Notes: a model not told the origin generated them from the sequence alone. 64,000 bases of DNA from an uncultured Carboxylicivirga sp. (GCA_947503525.1 CANNEA010000001.1:868001-932000); one strand, 5' to 3'; shown: positions 7,419 to 17,288, counted from the stretch's first letter. Numbers and translations: made by a program.

Positions 7419-10400
7419 ATGATACACAAATATCCAAGATGGACACTGCTTGTCCTTACCTTTTTTGTCACTTCAATATGTCTAAAATCACAGGAGCAAA
7501 CATTTAAGTGGAGAACATCTTACAATGACTACAAGTATTCGGCCGTTTTTTATATGGCTGACATGAAATTCGACAGCGATGGCAATAAGTTCGTATTGGG
7601 AAGTAAAATACAAGGTGTTGAGGATTATAATATGGTACTTGTTGGATACGATTTGGCAGGTGATACGATCTTAAATTGCTTGTATAAAGATCCTAATTTG
7701 CCGCAAACGCGTGATTTTGGGAGAAAGTTACATTTCGATTCCAATGGAAATTTAATTGTAATCGGATCATCACAAGGTGATTTATATTATAGTTCAACAG
7801 TTATATTAAAGTATGATCGATCAGGTGCGCTTCTTTGGGAATATCGCTATTACAATGCTGAGGGTTTCGAACATCATGTAATGGAATCATACATTGATGA
7901 TTCAGATAATCTACAATTATTGATTTATAACAACAGCCTTGAACATTATCATCTTATGAGTATTTCACCTGATGGTCAGGGTTCTTCACCCTTGAACATT
8001 AGTTTGGCTGACGATATCTTCTTCAGAATTAAATTCGATATCAAAAACAATTTTATTCTACGGTATTCTTCCGCAGAGATACAGAAATACAATCTCCAGG
8101 GTGAAGAAATTTGGGCGAATAGGGGGCTTTTTGAGAAAGAAATATTGGTATCTGATTGCTTCACTGATGCCAATGGTGATCACATTTTAGCAGGTATTAA
8201 GAATATCCCCAATACCAATAACTATTTGTATAAAATAGTAAAATACTCAGCTTCAGGCGAGTTTATGTGGGAATCAGAACGGGTTAGCACGGCCAGAGAG
8301 TTATCTTTCAGACACTTTTTAACAACAAGTGAAGGGGATTTAGTTGCGGTGTATCAAGAACGCATGGAGAACTTTGACGGGCGCATTCATTTTATCCGTT
8401 TTAATAGCTCTGGTGACTTTATAAATGAATTCGACCTGACATGTAGTTGGGGCAAGTGGAAAGAAATTGATAAGCTCATTTTGACTCAAAACGACCAATT
8501 CTTTTATGCTGCTAGGAATTGTGAGCAAAAGCCTTCTTATAGTTACGGAGAGCAACGAATAGAAGCAGGTCTCGTCAATCTTGTTGGAACCACAGTATGG
8601 AGCAAGGAGTTGGTGCCTCCTGTCGACACAAGTTTTGTCTCCGTCTATCTAGAAGAGAGTCAGCAGGATTATCTTGAGCTTGTGTTAAGACAGGAAATAT
8701 ACCGGGAAGGTGAAGTGTTTTCACCCAAAGACAAAGAATTAGTCCACCTGCGCTTTGATGTTGCAGGTAATCAAACTTTTCAGCAAACACATCGCGGTGA
8801 GGGGTTTTCAAATTTAGAGCCCAAGAAATTAATTAAAGGAGATAATCACATTTTTGTATTTGCTGAAACAGATGTAGCTGGAGTTCGAAAAGAATTTGTA
8901 GTGATGAAGTACGATACGGATGGCAACCTTTTAATCGCGAACCATCATACCGATGACCACATGAAGAATTGTGAAATAAAATCCGTTAGCAGCACAAAGG
9001 ATGGAGGCCTTAAAGTGATTTATAGGCATAGTGTAGCGAATGAGAACGGTGTTTATGAACAAAAATTCAGGGCCCTCACATTTAATTCAGAATGCCTTGC
9101 TATATCTACTAAAGATATTAACATTAACACTTATGATCAGGGTTTCGTAAGTTTCCCTGACGGTAGCTACGGGGTACGCTACGATTCTATGGATAAAATG
9201 CTCTTTAAGTTCTTTACAAACGATGATGTATCAACATGGGAGAAAAATTTATCGGACGACTCCTTCCTAAAAGATGCTGAGCTTGTTGGAGTGGATGAGA
9301 ATGATGACGTGTATTTCTATTCAGGACAAGTTTTAGCTAAAGTGGATAAAGATGGTAAGAAACTGTGGGAGTGTAATATCCCTGTTGATGAAATAAGGAT
9401 ACAAAGTGTTAAAACATGGGCAGATGGTAAGACTTTGTTTTGGTTTGATGAAAAAGTAGGCTATCACTTTACAAAAATCGGCGTTTGTAAAATTAGTGTG
9501 GATGGTATTTTAGAATGGTATACGGGGACAACTACCCTTCAATATGCATTGGATGCTGTTCCCTTAAAAGATGGCGGTGCTGCTGTATTAGGACACCTAA
9601 GTGAAGACGTATATACTCGTTTCGACGACATCCCTTCACTAGTGAAATTTGATGCCAGTGGTACAGAAAAAGAAAAACGCGTTGATTTCACACAATATCT
9701 ATACGACCTACCATTCAATTCCGGATATTGCATCAAACAAGCCACTGCGGGTGAGGAATTCTTCTTATCCGCAGGCAATACAATCATGAAATTTGACGGT
9801 TCCGCAAATTATGTAGGTAATGTCAAGCATAATACGGCCAATGTAAATGTGAGCTCATTCAAAGTTGGAGATATTTTATTATTTGAGGATGACCTTATAA
9901 TATCCACCAGTTTAAAAGGTAAGCAGGTTGATTATACAAGCTGGAGTGTTATTGATAACTACTGCTATTCCTCACAAGAAATGAATAACTTAAATAACCA
10001 GTCACCTGAATTTGTGGTTGACTCAACAGCCATCGGTGATCTGTCAATCAATCCGATTGCAATTGATCAGGATGGTGATGATATTATCTATTCGTCAGTT
10101 GGTGAAGATGCCAAGCGTTTTGATATATATCCCCGTACCGGACATACCCGCGATATAGGTTTTGATCGTGGAGCACATCCGGTGGCGATCAGAGCAACAG
10201 ACCCTTATGGCGCCTATGCGGATCTGAAATACACTTATAAGAAAGGTCCGGATACAGCGCCTTATTTTTGTTCTGGTCCTCTCATTAATTGCAGGGGCGG
10301 GAGTAAATATAATTATGAAATTTGCGTAAGTGATGATGAAAATGATCAAATTACATTTACCATTGCAAATGAAGTGCCTGACTGGATATTTATAGATGAT

Positions 10401-11348
10401 TCAAGTGGCATCCTAACAGGCAATCCTCCAGTTTCTGATATTGGAAAGAGCTTCCCGGTGGTGCTATTGGCCCACGAGGAACTGTTCAATCATTCCATTT
10501 ACCAGGAATTTGATTTATATGTCGGTGCTGAAAATGTCGGACCGGAGTTTATATCCACACCTGTCATTGACGCTGAAATAAACAAGCAATACCGTTATCA
10601 ATATGAAGCGATGGACCCGGAAAACGACGTTCTGGAATATGAAATCATTCAGAAACCTTATTGGATGAATTGGGATGAGAAGGAATTGTTGTTGTATGGA
10701 ACCCCTGAAATGAGCCATTATAATTACAGCAATTACGTCGAGATTTTGGTGAGAGATAGCTATGGAGCTACAATCACACAATCTTATAGTATTAACTTAT
10801 CTAACCTATCTAACAAACCACCCAAGTTTATCGAAGATCCAATAGTACAAGCCTATGAAGGTATGATCTATAATTATCCATTAAAGTTAGAAGATGAAAG
10901 TCCTATTAATTTGCACTATTCGCTTATTGAAGCACCAGATTTTTTACAATTAAACTATCACAATGAATTATATGGAGTTCCAAGAGATCGCGATATTGGC
11001 AATCATTCAGTGCGCATTCAAGTAACTGATGAATTTGGTTTGAATTCTATTCAGAATTATACATTGAAGGTAAGTGAAGTGCCAATTGAAACTACCAATA
11101 TTAGCATTCAATTTACTATAGATAAAGAGTTGCTAATGGTCTACGTTAGTAGAAACACAGAAACAAGCGATGGTTTAATTCAAATCCTGAATGAATCGAA
11201 TGAAGAAATATTCAAACAGACAAATCTTCAATGGGTTGATAATGTATTGAATCTACCCGTTGATATTTCATCCTGGACACCTGACTCTTACTATGTGAAA
11301 TACTCAGATTCGCTAAAATCATCCATTAAAAGCTTCATTATTGACTAA
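7419..11348 (+). CDS. Large secreted repeat protein with Ig/cadherin-like domains
   Basis: This 1309-residue protein has a signal peptide (residues 1 to about 24, hydrophobic TLLVLTFFVTSICL then KSQ). Residues 40-830 are beta-rich and carry repeated units with FDSDGN, KYDRSGALLWE, KYSASGEFMWE and KVDKDGKKLWE, which look like a SBBP or PQQ-like beta-propeller of the kind seen in Bacteroidota surface proteins. Residues about 850-1200 contain several putative Ig (He_PIG/dystroglycan-like) repeats, for example ITFTIANEVPDWIFIDDSSG and KYRYQYEAMDPENDVLEYEI. The last 80 residues resemble a T9SS sorting domain but lack a clear consensus. The next gene starts 16 bp downstream and shares the propeller design, suggesting an operon of two cell-surface or exported proteins. 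Ligand and function are unknown. Confidence 0.8.
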   Translation: MIHKYPRWTLLVLTFFVTSICLKSQEQTFKWRTSYNDYKYSAVFYMADMKFDSDGNKFVLGSKIQGVEDYNMVLVGYDLAGDTILNCLYKDPNLPQTRDFGRKLHFDSNGNLIVIGSSQGDLYYSSTVILKYDRSGALLWEYRYYNAEGFEHHVMESYIDDSDNLQLLIYNNSLEHYHLMSISPDGQGSSPLNISLADDIFFRIKFDIKNNFILRYSSAEIQKYNLQGEEIWANRGLFEKEILVSDCFTDANGDHILAGIKNIPNTNNYLYKIVKYSASGEFMWESERVSTARELSFRHFLTTSEGDLVAVYQERMENFDGRIHFIRFNSSGDFINEFDLTCSWGKWKEIDKLILTQNDQFFYAARNCEQKPSYSYGEQRIEAGLVNLVGTTVWSKELVPPVDTSFVSVYLEESQQDYLELVLRQEIYREGEVFSPKDKELVHLRFDVAGNQTFQQTHRGEGFSNLEPKKLIKGDNHIFVFAETDVAGVRKEFVVMKYDTDGNLLIANHHTDDHMKNCEIKSVSSTKDGGLKVIYRHSVANENGVYEQKFRALTFNSECLAISTKDININTYDQGFVSFPDGSYGVRYDSMDKMLFKFFTNDDVSTWEKNLSDDSFLKDAELVGVDENDDVYFYSGQVLAKVDKDGKKLWECNIPVDEIRIQSVKTWADGKTLFWFDEKVGYHFTKIGVCKISVDGILEWYTGTTTLQYALDAVPLKDGGAAVLGHLSEDVYTRFDDIPSLVKFDASGTEKEKRVDFTQYLYDLPFNSGYCIKQATAGEEFFLSAGNTIMKFDGSANYVGNVKHNTANVNVSSFKVGDILLFEDDLIISTSLKGKQVDYTSWSVIDNYCYSSQEMNNLNNQSPEFVVDSTAIGDLSINPIAIDQDGDDIIYSSVGEDAKRFDIYPRTGHTRDIGFDRGAHPVAIRATDPYGAYADLKYTYKKGPDTAPYFCSGPLINCRGGSKYNYEICVSDDENDQITFTIANEVPDWIFIDDSSGILTGNPPVSDIGKSFPVVLLAHEELFNHSIYQEFDLYVGAENVGPEFISTPVIDAEINKQYRYQYEAMDPENDVLEYEIIQKPYWMNWDEKELLLYGTPEMSHYNYSNYVEILVRDSYGATITQSYSINLSNLSNKPPKFIEDPIVQAYEGMIYNYPLKLEDESPINLHYSLIEAPDFLQLNYHNELYGVPRDRDIGNHSVRIQVTDEFGLNSIQNYTLKVSEVPIETTNISIQFTIDKELLMVYVSRNTETSDGLIQILNESNEEIFKQTNLQWVDNVLNLPVDISSWTPDSYYVKYSDSLKSSIKSFIID

Positions 11349-11364
11349 ACATTACAATGTAAAG

Positions 11365-13659
11365 ATGAGATTAATAATATATATATACTTGACTTTGATT
11401 AGTGCTGTGAATTTCTGTGATGCTCAGACCTTTGAATGGGCATTTAGTGCAGGTGCTCATAGCGATGACTACAATACAGCTGTTAAATTGGATAGTGATG
11501 GAAATGTGTATTCAGCTGGTGTAATAACCGGGGGCATGATGGGTGAGCAAAAAGTCTATGATTGGGCCATACACCTAACTAAGTTTTCTCCTGATGGACA
11601 GATTCTATGGACAAAGCTTATTCCCCGTAATCATGATATGTATGTAAGGGATCTTTATATAGATGAGTCAGATCACATTTATTTGTTAGGGAGTGGGCCG
11701 CGAGAGCTGGTCTATGACAATAAACGTTTGAATAATAACGATTCTGCGGATAGTTTTATATTAAAAGTAGATAGTGACGGTACATTATTGGATTACGGAC
11801 TTTATGAGTTCAGGATTCATAAATTTAAGGTGATAGATGGTATGGTTTATTTCACCGCCTGGACGTTGGATGCCAAAATATACAAAGAGTTAAGCCATGG
11901 GGCAAAAAAGGAAATTAAGGGAAGTTTCTTTGCAAAAATGGCATTGGGAGAAAGCCCGATATTGCTTTTTGAATGCGAGAATGTGGTTGACTTCCAGCTT
12001 TTTGATACAGATTATAACGGAAATTTTGTCTTTGTGGCTTCTGTTAGTAACGAAGCTGTAAGTTTTGGAAATCAACACTTCCACCTTCCAAATACAACTT
12101 CGGTAGTCTTTAAATATGATACAGATGGACAAGTTGCTATACTAGCGGACTATTATTCGAAATATGAAAAAGGAGCCACTGATATAGTTATTGATCATCA
12201 GCATAATATCTATGTAGCCCATAGAACTGGATCAGATTTACAAATTGAGGATAGAACTATTACGGATGTTTCTGGGTGTACCATTCTTAAATTCGATGAG
12301 ACAGGTAAGCTGCTATTCAATAAGCCCTATACAGGGATCGATGTATCATGTTACTTAGCTGTTGACCAAGATAATTCTTTAATGGTTGGTTCAAAACGAG
12401 AGAATATGCCTTACATTGACTTCTATCCTGCTGAACCTTTGCGCAATCCAAGTGGGCATTTATTAATCACTAAATTTAGTTCAGAGGGACATGTGCAATG
12501 GATAAAAGGCAATGGTGGACGTATCAATGATTTGATCTGTGACAATACGGGTCGGATATATGTTGTTGGGTATTATAATGATTCTCAGTTAAATTACGAT
12601 GGACATTGGGTTTATAATAACAGTGGTAACAGTGACGCAGACTTATTTCTTGTCTGTGTGTCAGACCCGGTTGCGATACATTGTCCACCAGCAGAACCCC
12701 TTCTTGTTGCTGATAGATTAAATTATTGCGAAGGGGATTCAGTTACCATCAAACTAGAGCGTTCTTTTGGTTATGATTTTAACTGGATGAGAGGTGATGA
12801 GTTACTAAATAAAAACGACAGTGTAATTTATACTAGCGAAGAAGGCACTTATTCTCTGATAATTAATGGTAATGAGAAATGCCCTTACCAATCAAAAGAA
12901 ATAACTATTAAACAGCATAGCCTTCCAGATGTACTGATACACTCTTCCGATAGTACTATTTTGTGTAACAATGACACCTTAGTTTTATCCACCTTTAAGG
13001 AAACCGATTATAATTTCAAATGGTTATTGGATAATCAAAATCTTGAGGAGGCAACAGATTCATTTACGGTGGCACGGATTGAAGGCAAATATGTGGTAGA
13101 GGTAACTAATGAATTTTGTTTTGCAAAAGACAGCATTGAACTCAAGCATTTTATGAGGCCAAGTATCTCCATTCCTGATGATACGATAAAATTCTCCAAC
13201 CAAGGGGTTAACCTCTTTGTTCATACTGAGGGCAACGGCAACGGCAATTGGTATTATAATCATGATTTAGAAGAATTCTCCAGAGCCTTATCATTTTTTA
13301 CAAATTCTGTAGGCAATTATTTGTTTATTGAGGAAAATACTTGTGGAATTGACGTTGACAATGTGTATTTACACAACGAACATGTTGGCATTAATGACGA
13401 GTGGGTAAATGCACTTTCTGTTCGCATATCTCCAAATCCGTGTACGGATTTTATAAACTGTGAAATTGAGGGTTTTTCAGGGAAGGAGCTTCGCATCCAA
13501 CTTTTTGATTTAAACGGACGTCTTATTTTGCAACAAGAGCATCCAAACCTCTCTTTAGTATCCATTCGGATTGACACCAACGAAATGCTTTCAGGTGAAT
13601 ACATTGTCATCATTTCCAATGAAAAGCATAAGGTGGCAAAGAAGATTGTGGTTTTGTAA
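11365..13659 (+). CDS. Secreted beta-propeller protein with T9SS sorting domain
   Basis: This 764-residue protein starts at ATG 11365; an in-frame TTG at 11341 overlaps the previous gene but would bury the signal peptide. The signal peptide ends CDA|Q at about residue 20. Residues 20-430 contain SBBP-like repeats (KLDSDGNVYSAG, KFSPDGQILWTKL, KFSSEGHVQWIKG). Residues 440-640 look like two Ig/PKD-like modules with paired cysteines (YCEGDSVTIKL, CNNDTLVLST). The C-terminal 80 residues are a typical type A T9SS sorting domain: SVRISPNPCTDFI, LRIQLFDLNGRLI, LSGEYIVIIS and KKIVVL. It is therefore predicted to cross the outer membrane by type IX secretion. It is paired with the larger upstream gene and has no recognised enzymatic motif. 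Confidence 0.85.
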   Translation: MRLIIYIYLTLISAVNFCDAQTFEWAFSAGAHSDDYNTAVKLDSDGNVYSAGVITGGMMGEQKVYDWAIHLTKFSPDGQILWTKLIPRNHDMYVRDLYIDESDHIYLLGSGPRELVYDNKRLNNNDSADSFILKVDSDGTLLDYGLYEFRIHKFKVIDGMVYFTAWTLDAKIYKELSHGAKKEIKGSFFAKMALGESPILLFECENVVDFQLFDTDYNGNFVFVASVSNEAVSFGNQHFHLPNTTSVVFKYDTDGQVAILADYYSKYEKGATDIVIDHQHNIYVAHRTGSDLQIEDRTITDVSGCTILKFDETGKLLFNKPYTGIDVSCYLAVDQDNSLMVGSKRENMPYIDFYPAEPLRNPSGHLLITKFSSEGHVQWIKGNGGRINDLICDNTGRIYVVGYYNDSQLNYDGHWVYNNSGNSDADLFLVCVSDPVAIHCPPAEPLLVADRLNYCEGDSVTIKLERSFGYDFNWMRGDELLNKNDSVIYTSEEGTYSLIINGNEKCPYQSKEITIKQHSLPDVLIHSSDSTILCNNDTLVLSTFKETDYNFKWLLDNQNLEEATDSFTVARIEGKYVVEVTNEFCFAKDSIELKHFMRPSISIPDDTIKFSNQGVNLFVHTEGNGNGNWYYNHDLEEFSRALSFFTNSVGNYLFIEENTCGIDVDNVYLHNEHVGINDEWVNALSVRISPNPCTDFINCEIEGFSGKELRIQLFDLNGRLILQQEHPNLSLVSIRIDTNEMLSGEYIVIISNEKHKVAKKIVVL

Positions 13660-13837
13660 ACTTATATAGCTCTCTTTGAAGATAACTGCACAATATAGAT
13701 CTAAATCAGAACAATACTGAACACGCATAAGGGAAAAATTAGATTTCGACTTAACTTATTTACTAAAGTAGTCATTATGATGTGACAGTTGAAATAGAAT
13801 TGCTATTTTTGAAGTGACATAATAAGAAAATAACATT

Positions 13838-13983
13838 GCGTTACTGACGCTTCTCCACAGAAAAACGACCAATTTAACTGAGCAGGAGAAGTCAGGAAGT
13901 GAACGCATCCTATATGGGTGTGTTCCTTTCGCTGTAGTAGTTTGCTCGGGTGCTTGGTCGTACCTTCTGTGGCTATATATAGC
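13838..13983. repeat. Long imperfect dyad (about 120 bp)
   Basis: A nested set of complementary arms spans the 353-bp gap before the next gene: CCACAGAA (13855-13862) with TTCTGTGG (13965-13972), CGACCAA (13866-13872) with TTGGTCG (13954-13960), GAGCA (13880-13884) with TGCTC (13943-13947), and GAACGCATCC (13901-13910) with GGGTGTGTTC (13916-13925, two wobble pairs). It is flanked by GCGT/ACGC (13838-13850) and by the 12-bp palindrome GCTATATATAGC (13972-13983). It may be a miniature mobile element, a recombination site or a structured RNA. The rest of 13660-14012 shows nothing. Confidence 0.6.
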
Positions 13984-14012
13984 AAAGGACATGCCCACCT
14001 TTTTTTGTGGGT

Positions 14013-15131
14013 ATGTATGAAAAAGGCATACCTATGGAAGAGTACAAAACCATTACACCATCAAGAATTTCCGGATACTTATCCGGTCTTATTGATAATC
14101 AAGTAAATGAAGTTTTAACCTTATACCATCAAAATAAGGTCAAAATTTCGGATATCATCCAACGTTTCAATCTTGAAGAAATCTACATTGGCGATTTTTG
14201 TAAACATCTTCCTGCTAAAGTTTGCAAAAAATATGTTTGTCCTGATTGCCTGGTTTACTCATGGGAAAGGCCTAAAGGACGAGGAAAGTATTCCATCCCT
14301 TTTTGCCCTGAGTGCCAAACGGTCATGTATAATGAATATGATGCTGCAACTATTCATTCAGAACGGGCCATTAAAGAAGCTCAAATAAAGAAACTCGATT
14401 TACAGCCAATCAATTGCCGGGGCGATACTCTTCCATTTCAGATTATTACTAAAGAACGATTCTCCAATTTGGATTTTGAATCAAAGGTGTTCATAGGAGC
14501 CATAGCTTCAAATTGTGTATCTGCTAAGATAGGTTCGGTTCAAGGCTGGCAGGTAAAGAAAGCCAAGTTCTATCCAATTAAAGATTTGCAGAATGAAATA
14601 ATGTATCGATTGAACTTTATAAATGAGGATGTTGATCAGGTACATATTGAGATAGAAAAAGAACTGGTAAATGCCCTTCAGAATCCAGCAAATCTAATTG
14701 AGAGCACAATTGAGGAGCGATTCAATTTGTGGAAAAAGATTGCGCATGCTGAAGTTTGCGAAATTTTTAGAAAAGAAATGCAGGAAAGTAGGTTTTATGC
14801 ACATATCGATGAAGATACTGACCAGGTTCTATTCTCCTTACTTGAAGATTATTCCGTAGCCCAAATATGTAATGTTATATGGCGATCTGTAAGAAAGGCT
14901 GCAAATGAATATGCAAAAACGGATAATCGCAGTTATGCAGCAAGTTCGGTATTGAAACATTGCCTGAATCACGTTGCCTATAAGGAAAATAAGAAAGAAT
15001 TAATCACAGACTATGGCCGACCACTTTATTGTCGACAATCAAAAGTTTCACAATACTACTTTGATTCTTTTTTGAAGATAGGACACGCTGGCTTTAACAA
15101 ATCTCCTTCACCGAACTACCTGGTTGCTTAA
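14013..15131 (+). CDS. Unknown protein with a zinc-ribbon-like CxxC pair
   Basis: I do not recognise this 372-residue protein. Residues 76-101 hold two CxxC knuckles (CPDC and CPEC, 18 residues apart), typical of a zinc ribbon. The rest is predicted mixed alpha/beta without signal peptide or membrane segment. Near residues 285-300 and 345-360 there are conserved-looking stretches (NVIWRSVRKAANEYA, DYGRPLYCRQSKVSQYYFDSF). Starts at GTG 14007, ATG 14013 or ATG 14034 are all in frame; 14013 is chosen and 14034 is equally plausible. It follows a 120-bp DNA dyad and stands alone, with 39 bp to a secreted-protein gene. A zinc ribbon suggests nucleic-acid or protein binding but proves neither. Confidence 0.65.
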   Translation: MYEKGIPMEEYKTITPSRISGYLSGLIDNQVNEVLTLYHQNKVKISDIIQRFNLEEIYIGDFCKHLPAKVCKKYVCPDCLVYSWERPKGRGKYSIPFCPECQTVMYNEYDAATIHSERAIKEAQIKKLDLQPINCRGDTLPFQIITKERFSNLDFESKVFIGAIASNCVSAKIGSVQGWQVKKAKFYPIKDLQNEIMYRLNFINEDVDQVHIEIEKELVNALQNPANLIESTIEERFNLWKKIAHAEVCEIFRKEMQESRFYAHIDEDTDQVLFSLLEDYSVAQICNVIWRSVRKAANEYAKTDNRSYAASSVLKHCLNHVAYKENKKELITDYGRPLYCRQSKVSQYYFDSFLKIGHAGFNKSPSPNYLVA

Positions 15132-15170
15132 ACAACTATAAATCGCACAAAAAATCTTAATAAATTATCA

Positions 15171-16241
15171 ATGAAAAATTCAATCAGATTAACACACATC
15201 GTATTCCTACTATTTAAAGTAGTAACTGCGAATGCACAAAAGTTTGAAAAGACCAACAAACCATTTACTACAAACAATGGCAAAACATATCATGTAGGTG
15301 ATACAGTAATACTTTGCTCTCCGGCAGATTATGGCAACAAGTTCCATTATTACTATTTCGATAAGAAATTAACACCACAAAGAGCTTATTATACCACCGA
15401 AGTAATCAATAAAGGGCAAAAGGTTGATAATCGTTTTTCAGCTCATATAATAAAGCAATTTAGGGTTTATGAGAATGGACAGACTATCGCAGTTACTAAT
15501 AAGACGTATGGATATGGCATAGGTTTAAACGGCGGACTTGCAACAGGAGAAGTAGCTTGTTCCGACTATCTGGATTATTGGGCTGATACAACTCGCTTTT
15601 TCCTTAAAGAACGTGCCTTTATTGGGGCTGTTAAAACCTTAGGTGAAGTAAACAAGAACACTACTAAGGAGTATGCATATCGATTTGATCGGAAGAATTA
15701 CAAAGTTAACTTCCAGGATGAGTTTTCCTTTCAATCCTATTTGTCTGAGGCAAAAAAGGATCTTACCGATAAAGTATCTGAGTTTGATAGTGAGAAGTTG
15801 TATGTATTGCCTGTTAGGATGGAATTTGGCAGTTATGATTTTGATACAAACTCTTTTCCGATTGATTGGAAGGGAAATATGAAAGCCCTCTTGGTTGATT
15901 ATACCGAAGGTTTAATTGTAAAAGATGTCAATAGTGAAGGTATTGACTTAATGGATTTAAACGTGTTTCTTGAAAATACTAGTGAGTTCACCAGTTTTCC
16001 GTTAAACCCAACCAAAGCAAAAATCTTAGTTAATTATCGAAAATCATCAACCGGAAAAGTTAACCGTGATGTTTATGCAGGAGTATGGTTCAAGATAAAA
16101 GAATTGGCCAGCGATGAGTTTTATACCCAATACAATGTTACTGACAGAACAAAGAAGTTCTTAATATGTGAGGTTAAACGCATTGATTTATTTGAAGATG
16201 ATTCCTGCTTATATCATTATTTGAGCACAGTTAAGAAATAA
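15171..16241 (+). CDS. Secreted protein of unknown function
   Basis: The 356-residue protein has a signal peptide (VFLLFKVVTANA|Q, cleavage after about residue 22) and a mature part without transmembrane segments or recognised catalytic motif. It begins with a short beta-rich unit (NNGKTYHVGDTVILCSPADYG) of the kind seen in Bacteroidota periplasmic proteins and is rich in aromatic residues. It ends with a strong intrinsic terminator 37 bp downstream, which marks the end of this transcript. Operon membership with the preceding unknown gene is possible because only 39 bp separate them. Confidence 0.65.
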   Translation: MKNSIRLTHIVFLLFKVVTANAQKFEKTNKPFTTNNGKTYHVGDTVILCSPADYGNKFHYYYFDKKLTPQRAYYTTEVINKGQKVDNRFSAHIIKQFRVYENGQTIAVTNKTYGYGIGLNGGLATGEVACSDYLDYWADTTRFFLKERAFIGAVKTLGEVNKNTTKEYAYRFDRKNYKVNFQDEFSFQSYLSEAKKDLTDKVSEFDSEKLYVLPVRMEFGSYDFDTNSFPIDWKGNMKALLVDYTEGLIVKDVNSEGIDLMDLNVFLENTSEFTSFPLNPTKAKILVNYRKSSTGKVNRDVYAGVWFKIKELASDEFYTQYNVTDRTKKFLICEVKRIDLFEDDSCLYHYLSTVKK

Positions 16242-16278
16242 TAATATTTGGAGGCTATGCCTTCAACTTTTTGGTTAT

Positions 16279-16300
16279 GGGAGGCAACGGCCTCCCTTTT
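16279..16300 (+). terminator. Intrinsic terminator after the secreted-protein gene
   Basis: GGGAGGC (16279-16285), loop AACG and GCCTCCC (16290-16296) form a perfect 7-bp GC-rich stem followed by TTTTATT. It ends the 15171-16241 transcript and insulates the antitoxin-like gene that follows. Confidence 0.85.
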
Positions 16301-16326
16301 ATTATTCTTAATTTTAGCTATTTGCC

Positions 16327-16794
16327 ATGAAAAAGAAAAAGTATAAGCTTGATGAACTTCTGGAAGGAATTACCGATGAAAACCTTCATAAAGAAATTTT
16401 CACAGGCGAGGATGTTGGTCATGAATGGCCGAAAGATGATGCAGGCGTTCCCTCAAAAGAAGAATACGAGAAAGCTTGTGAGTGCTTGGAGCAGGTCATC
16501 AACCTTGTCGATAATTATACTCCTGAGGATGATCCAAACTTCAGGGAACTTATTAGGGTTTCGGATATAATTCATGCTTATGAAGAAGTGCATTATCCAA
16601 TCCCTGAACTTACTTTAAATTACAGAGGTTATACTGGAACTGTTGATTGGAATGATAATGATGGTTTATACTATGGTCTTGTTGAAGGAATTGAGCCGGA
16701 TATAGTATCATATGAAGGTAAAACACTGAAAAAACTGGATAAGGACTTTAAAGAAGCCTTGAACCTTTATCTTAAGAGTATAGAACAGAAGTAG
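16327..16794 (+). CDS. Mosaic antitoxin: MazE-tail, HigA-type and HicB modules
   Basis: This 155-residue protein reads as three antitoxin pieces joined end to end. Residues 6-35 (YKLDELLEGITDENLHKEIF, then GEDVGHEWP) match the toxin-neutralising tail of MazE-type antitoxins. Residues 42-93 (SKEEYEKACECLEQVINLVD, then LIRVSDIIHAYEEVHYPIP) match the N-terminal half of COG5499/HigA-type antitoxins. Residues 97-152 (NYRGYTGTVDWNDNDGLYYG, then ISYEG-like VSYEGKTLKKL) match the HicB partial RNase-H fold. The DNA-binding parts of all three families (AbrB fold, HTH, RHH) are missing. No toxin gene is adjacent. A free-standing neutraliser of several toxin types is one reading; a decayed fusion is another. 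Module assignments are by recognition only. Confidence 0.7.
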   Translation: MKKKKYKLDELLEGITDENLHKEIFTGEDVGHEWPKDDAGVPSKEEYEKACECLEQVINLVDNYTPEDDPNFRELIRVSDIIHAYEEVHYPIPELTLNYRGYTGTVDWNDNDGLYYGLVEGIEPDIVSYEGKTLKKLDKDFKEALNLYLKSIEQK

Positions 16795-16826
16795 TCAAGT
16801 TGTTTCATTCTTGAATTAATAGGGTT

Positions 16827-17036
16827 ATGAATAAAGGATTTGAAATTGACTGCACTAAAAATGTAGATGGGATTCATGACTATACAATCATCAAGCGGTG
16901 GTTTGATTACAATTGGTATTATTGCCCATACTGCAGAGTACTGTTTGATGAAAACAGAAATGTAGTCCAAATATCTTCAGCCCCGAAAGAAATTATAGAA
17001 GTAATCAATAGAATTGATAAGCATCAAACAAAATAA
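16827..17036 (+). CDS. Small unknown protein with CPYC motif
   Basis: A 69-residue protein, 32 bp after the mosaic antitoxin gene. It contains DYNWYYCPYCRVLFDENRNV, a single CxxC pair in an aromatic context, and no signal peptide. The frame stays open after the TAA stop for another 83 codons that encode a CGCKWC module, so the original gene may have been longer and split by a nonsense change. Function is unknown. Confidence 0.45.
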   Translation: MNKGFEIDCTKNVDGIHDYTIIKRWFDYNWYYCPYCRVLFDENRNVVQISSAPKEIIEVINRIDKHQTK

Positions 17037-17288
17037 TATGAGAACGCAGAAGACAGAGACTACGCCAGGAAGCGCAAGAAACTGTGGGACGCATTTGATT
17101 GGAAATATGCTTCAACAAATGCTCTTAGTAAAAATCACTCACTGAGATGCGGTTGCAAATGGTGCGCAATGGAACGGTACCATAAATGGTTTAGAAATAA
17201 ACGCAATCGTATTGATGCCAGAGAAGCCCTTTCAAATGTGAATGACTTGCGAATTTATGAGGTAGATACAGAAGTTAAGAAGGTTTAG
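17037..17288 (+). pseudogene. CGCKWC module copy 1, no start codon
   Basis: This 83-codon open frame begins directly after the in-frame TAA of the preceding gene. It encodes a basic domain (KLWDAFDWKYASTNALSKNH, then CGCKWCAMERYHKWF) that is clearly homologous to the copy at 17765-17977. No ATG, GTG or TTG precedes the conserved part in frame. It is either the broken C-terminal half of the 16827 gene or a start-less remnant. Confidence 0.5.
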
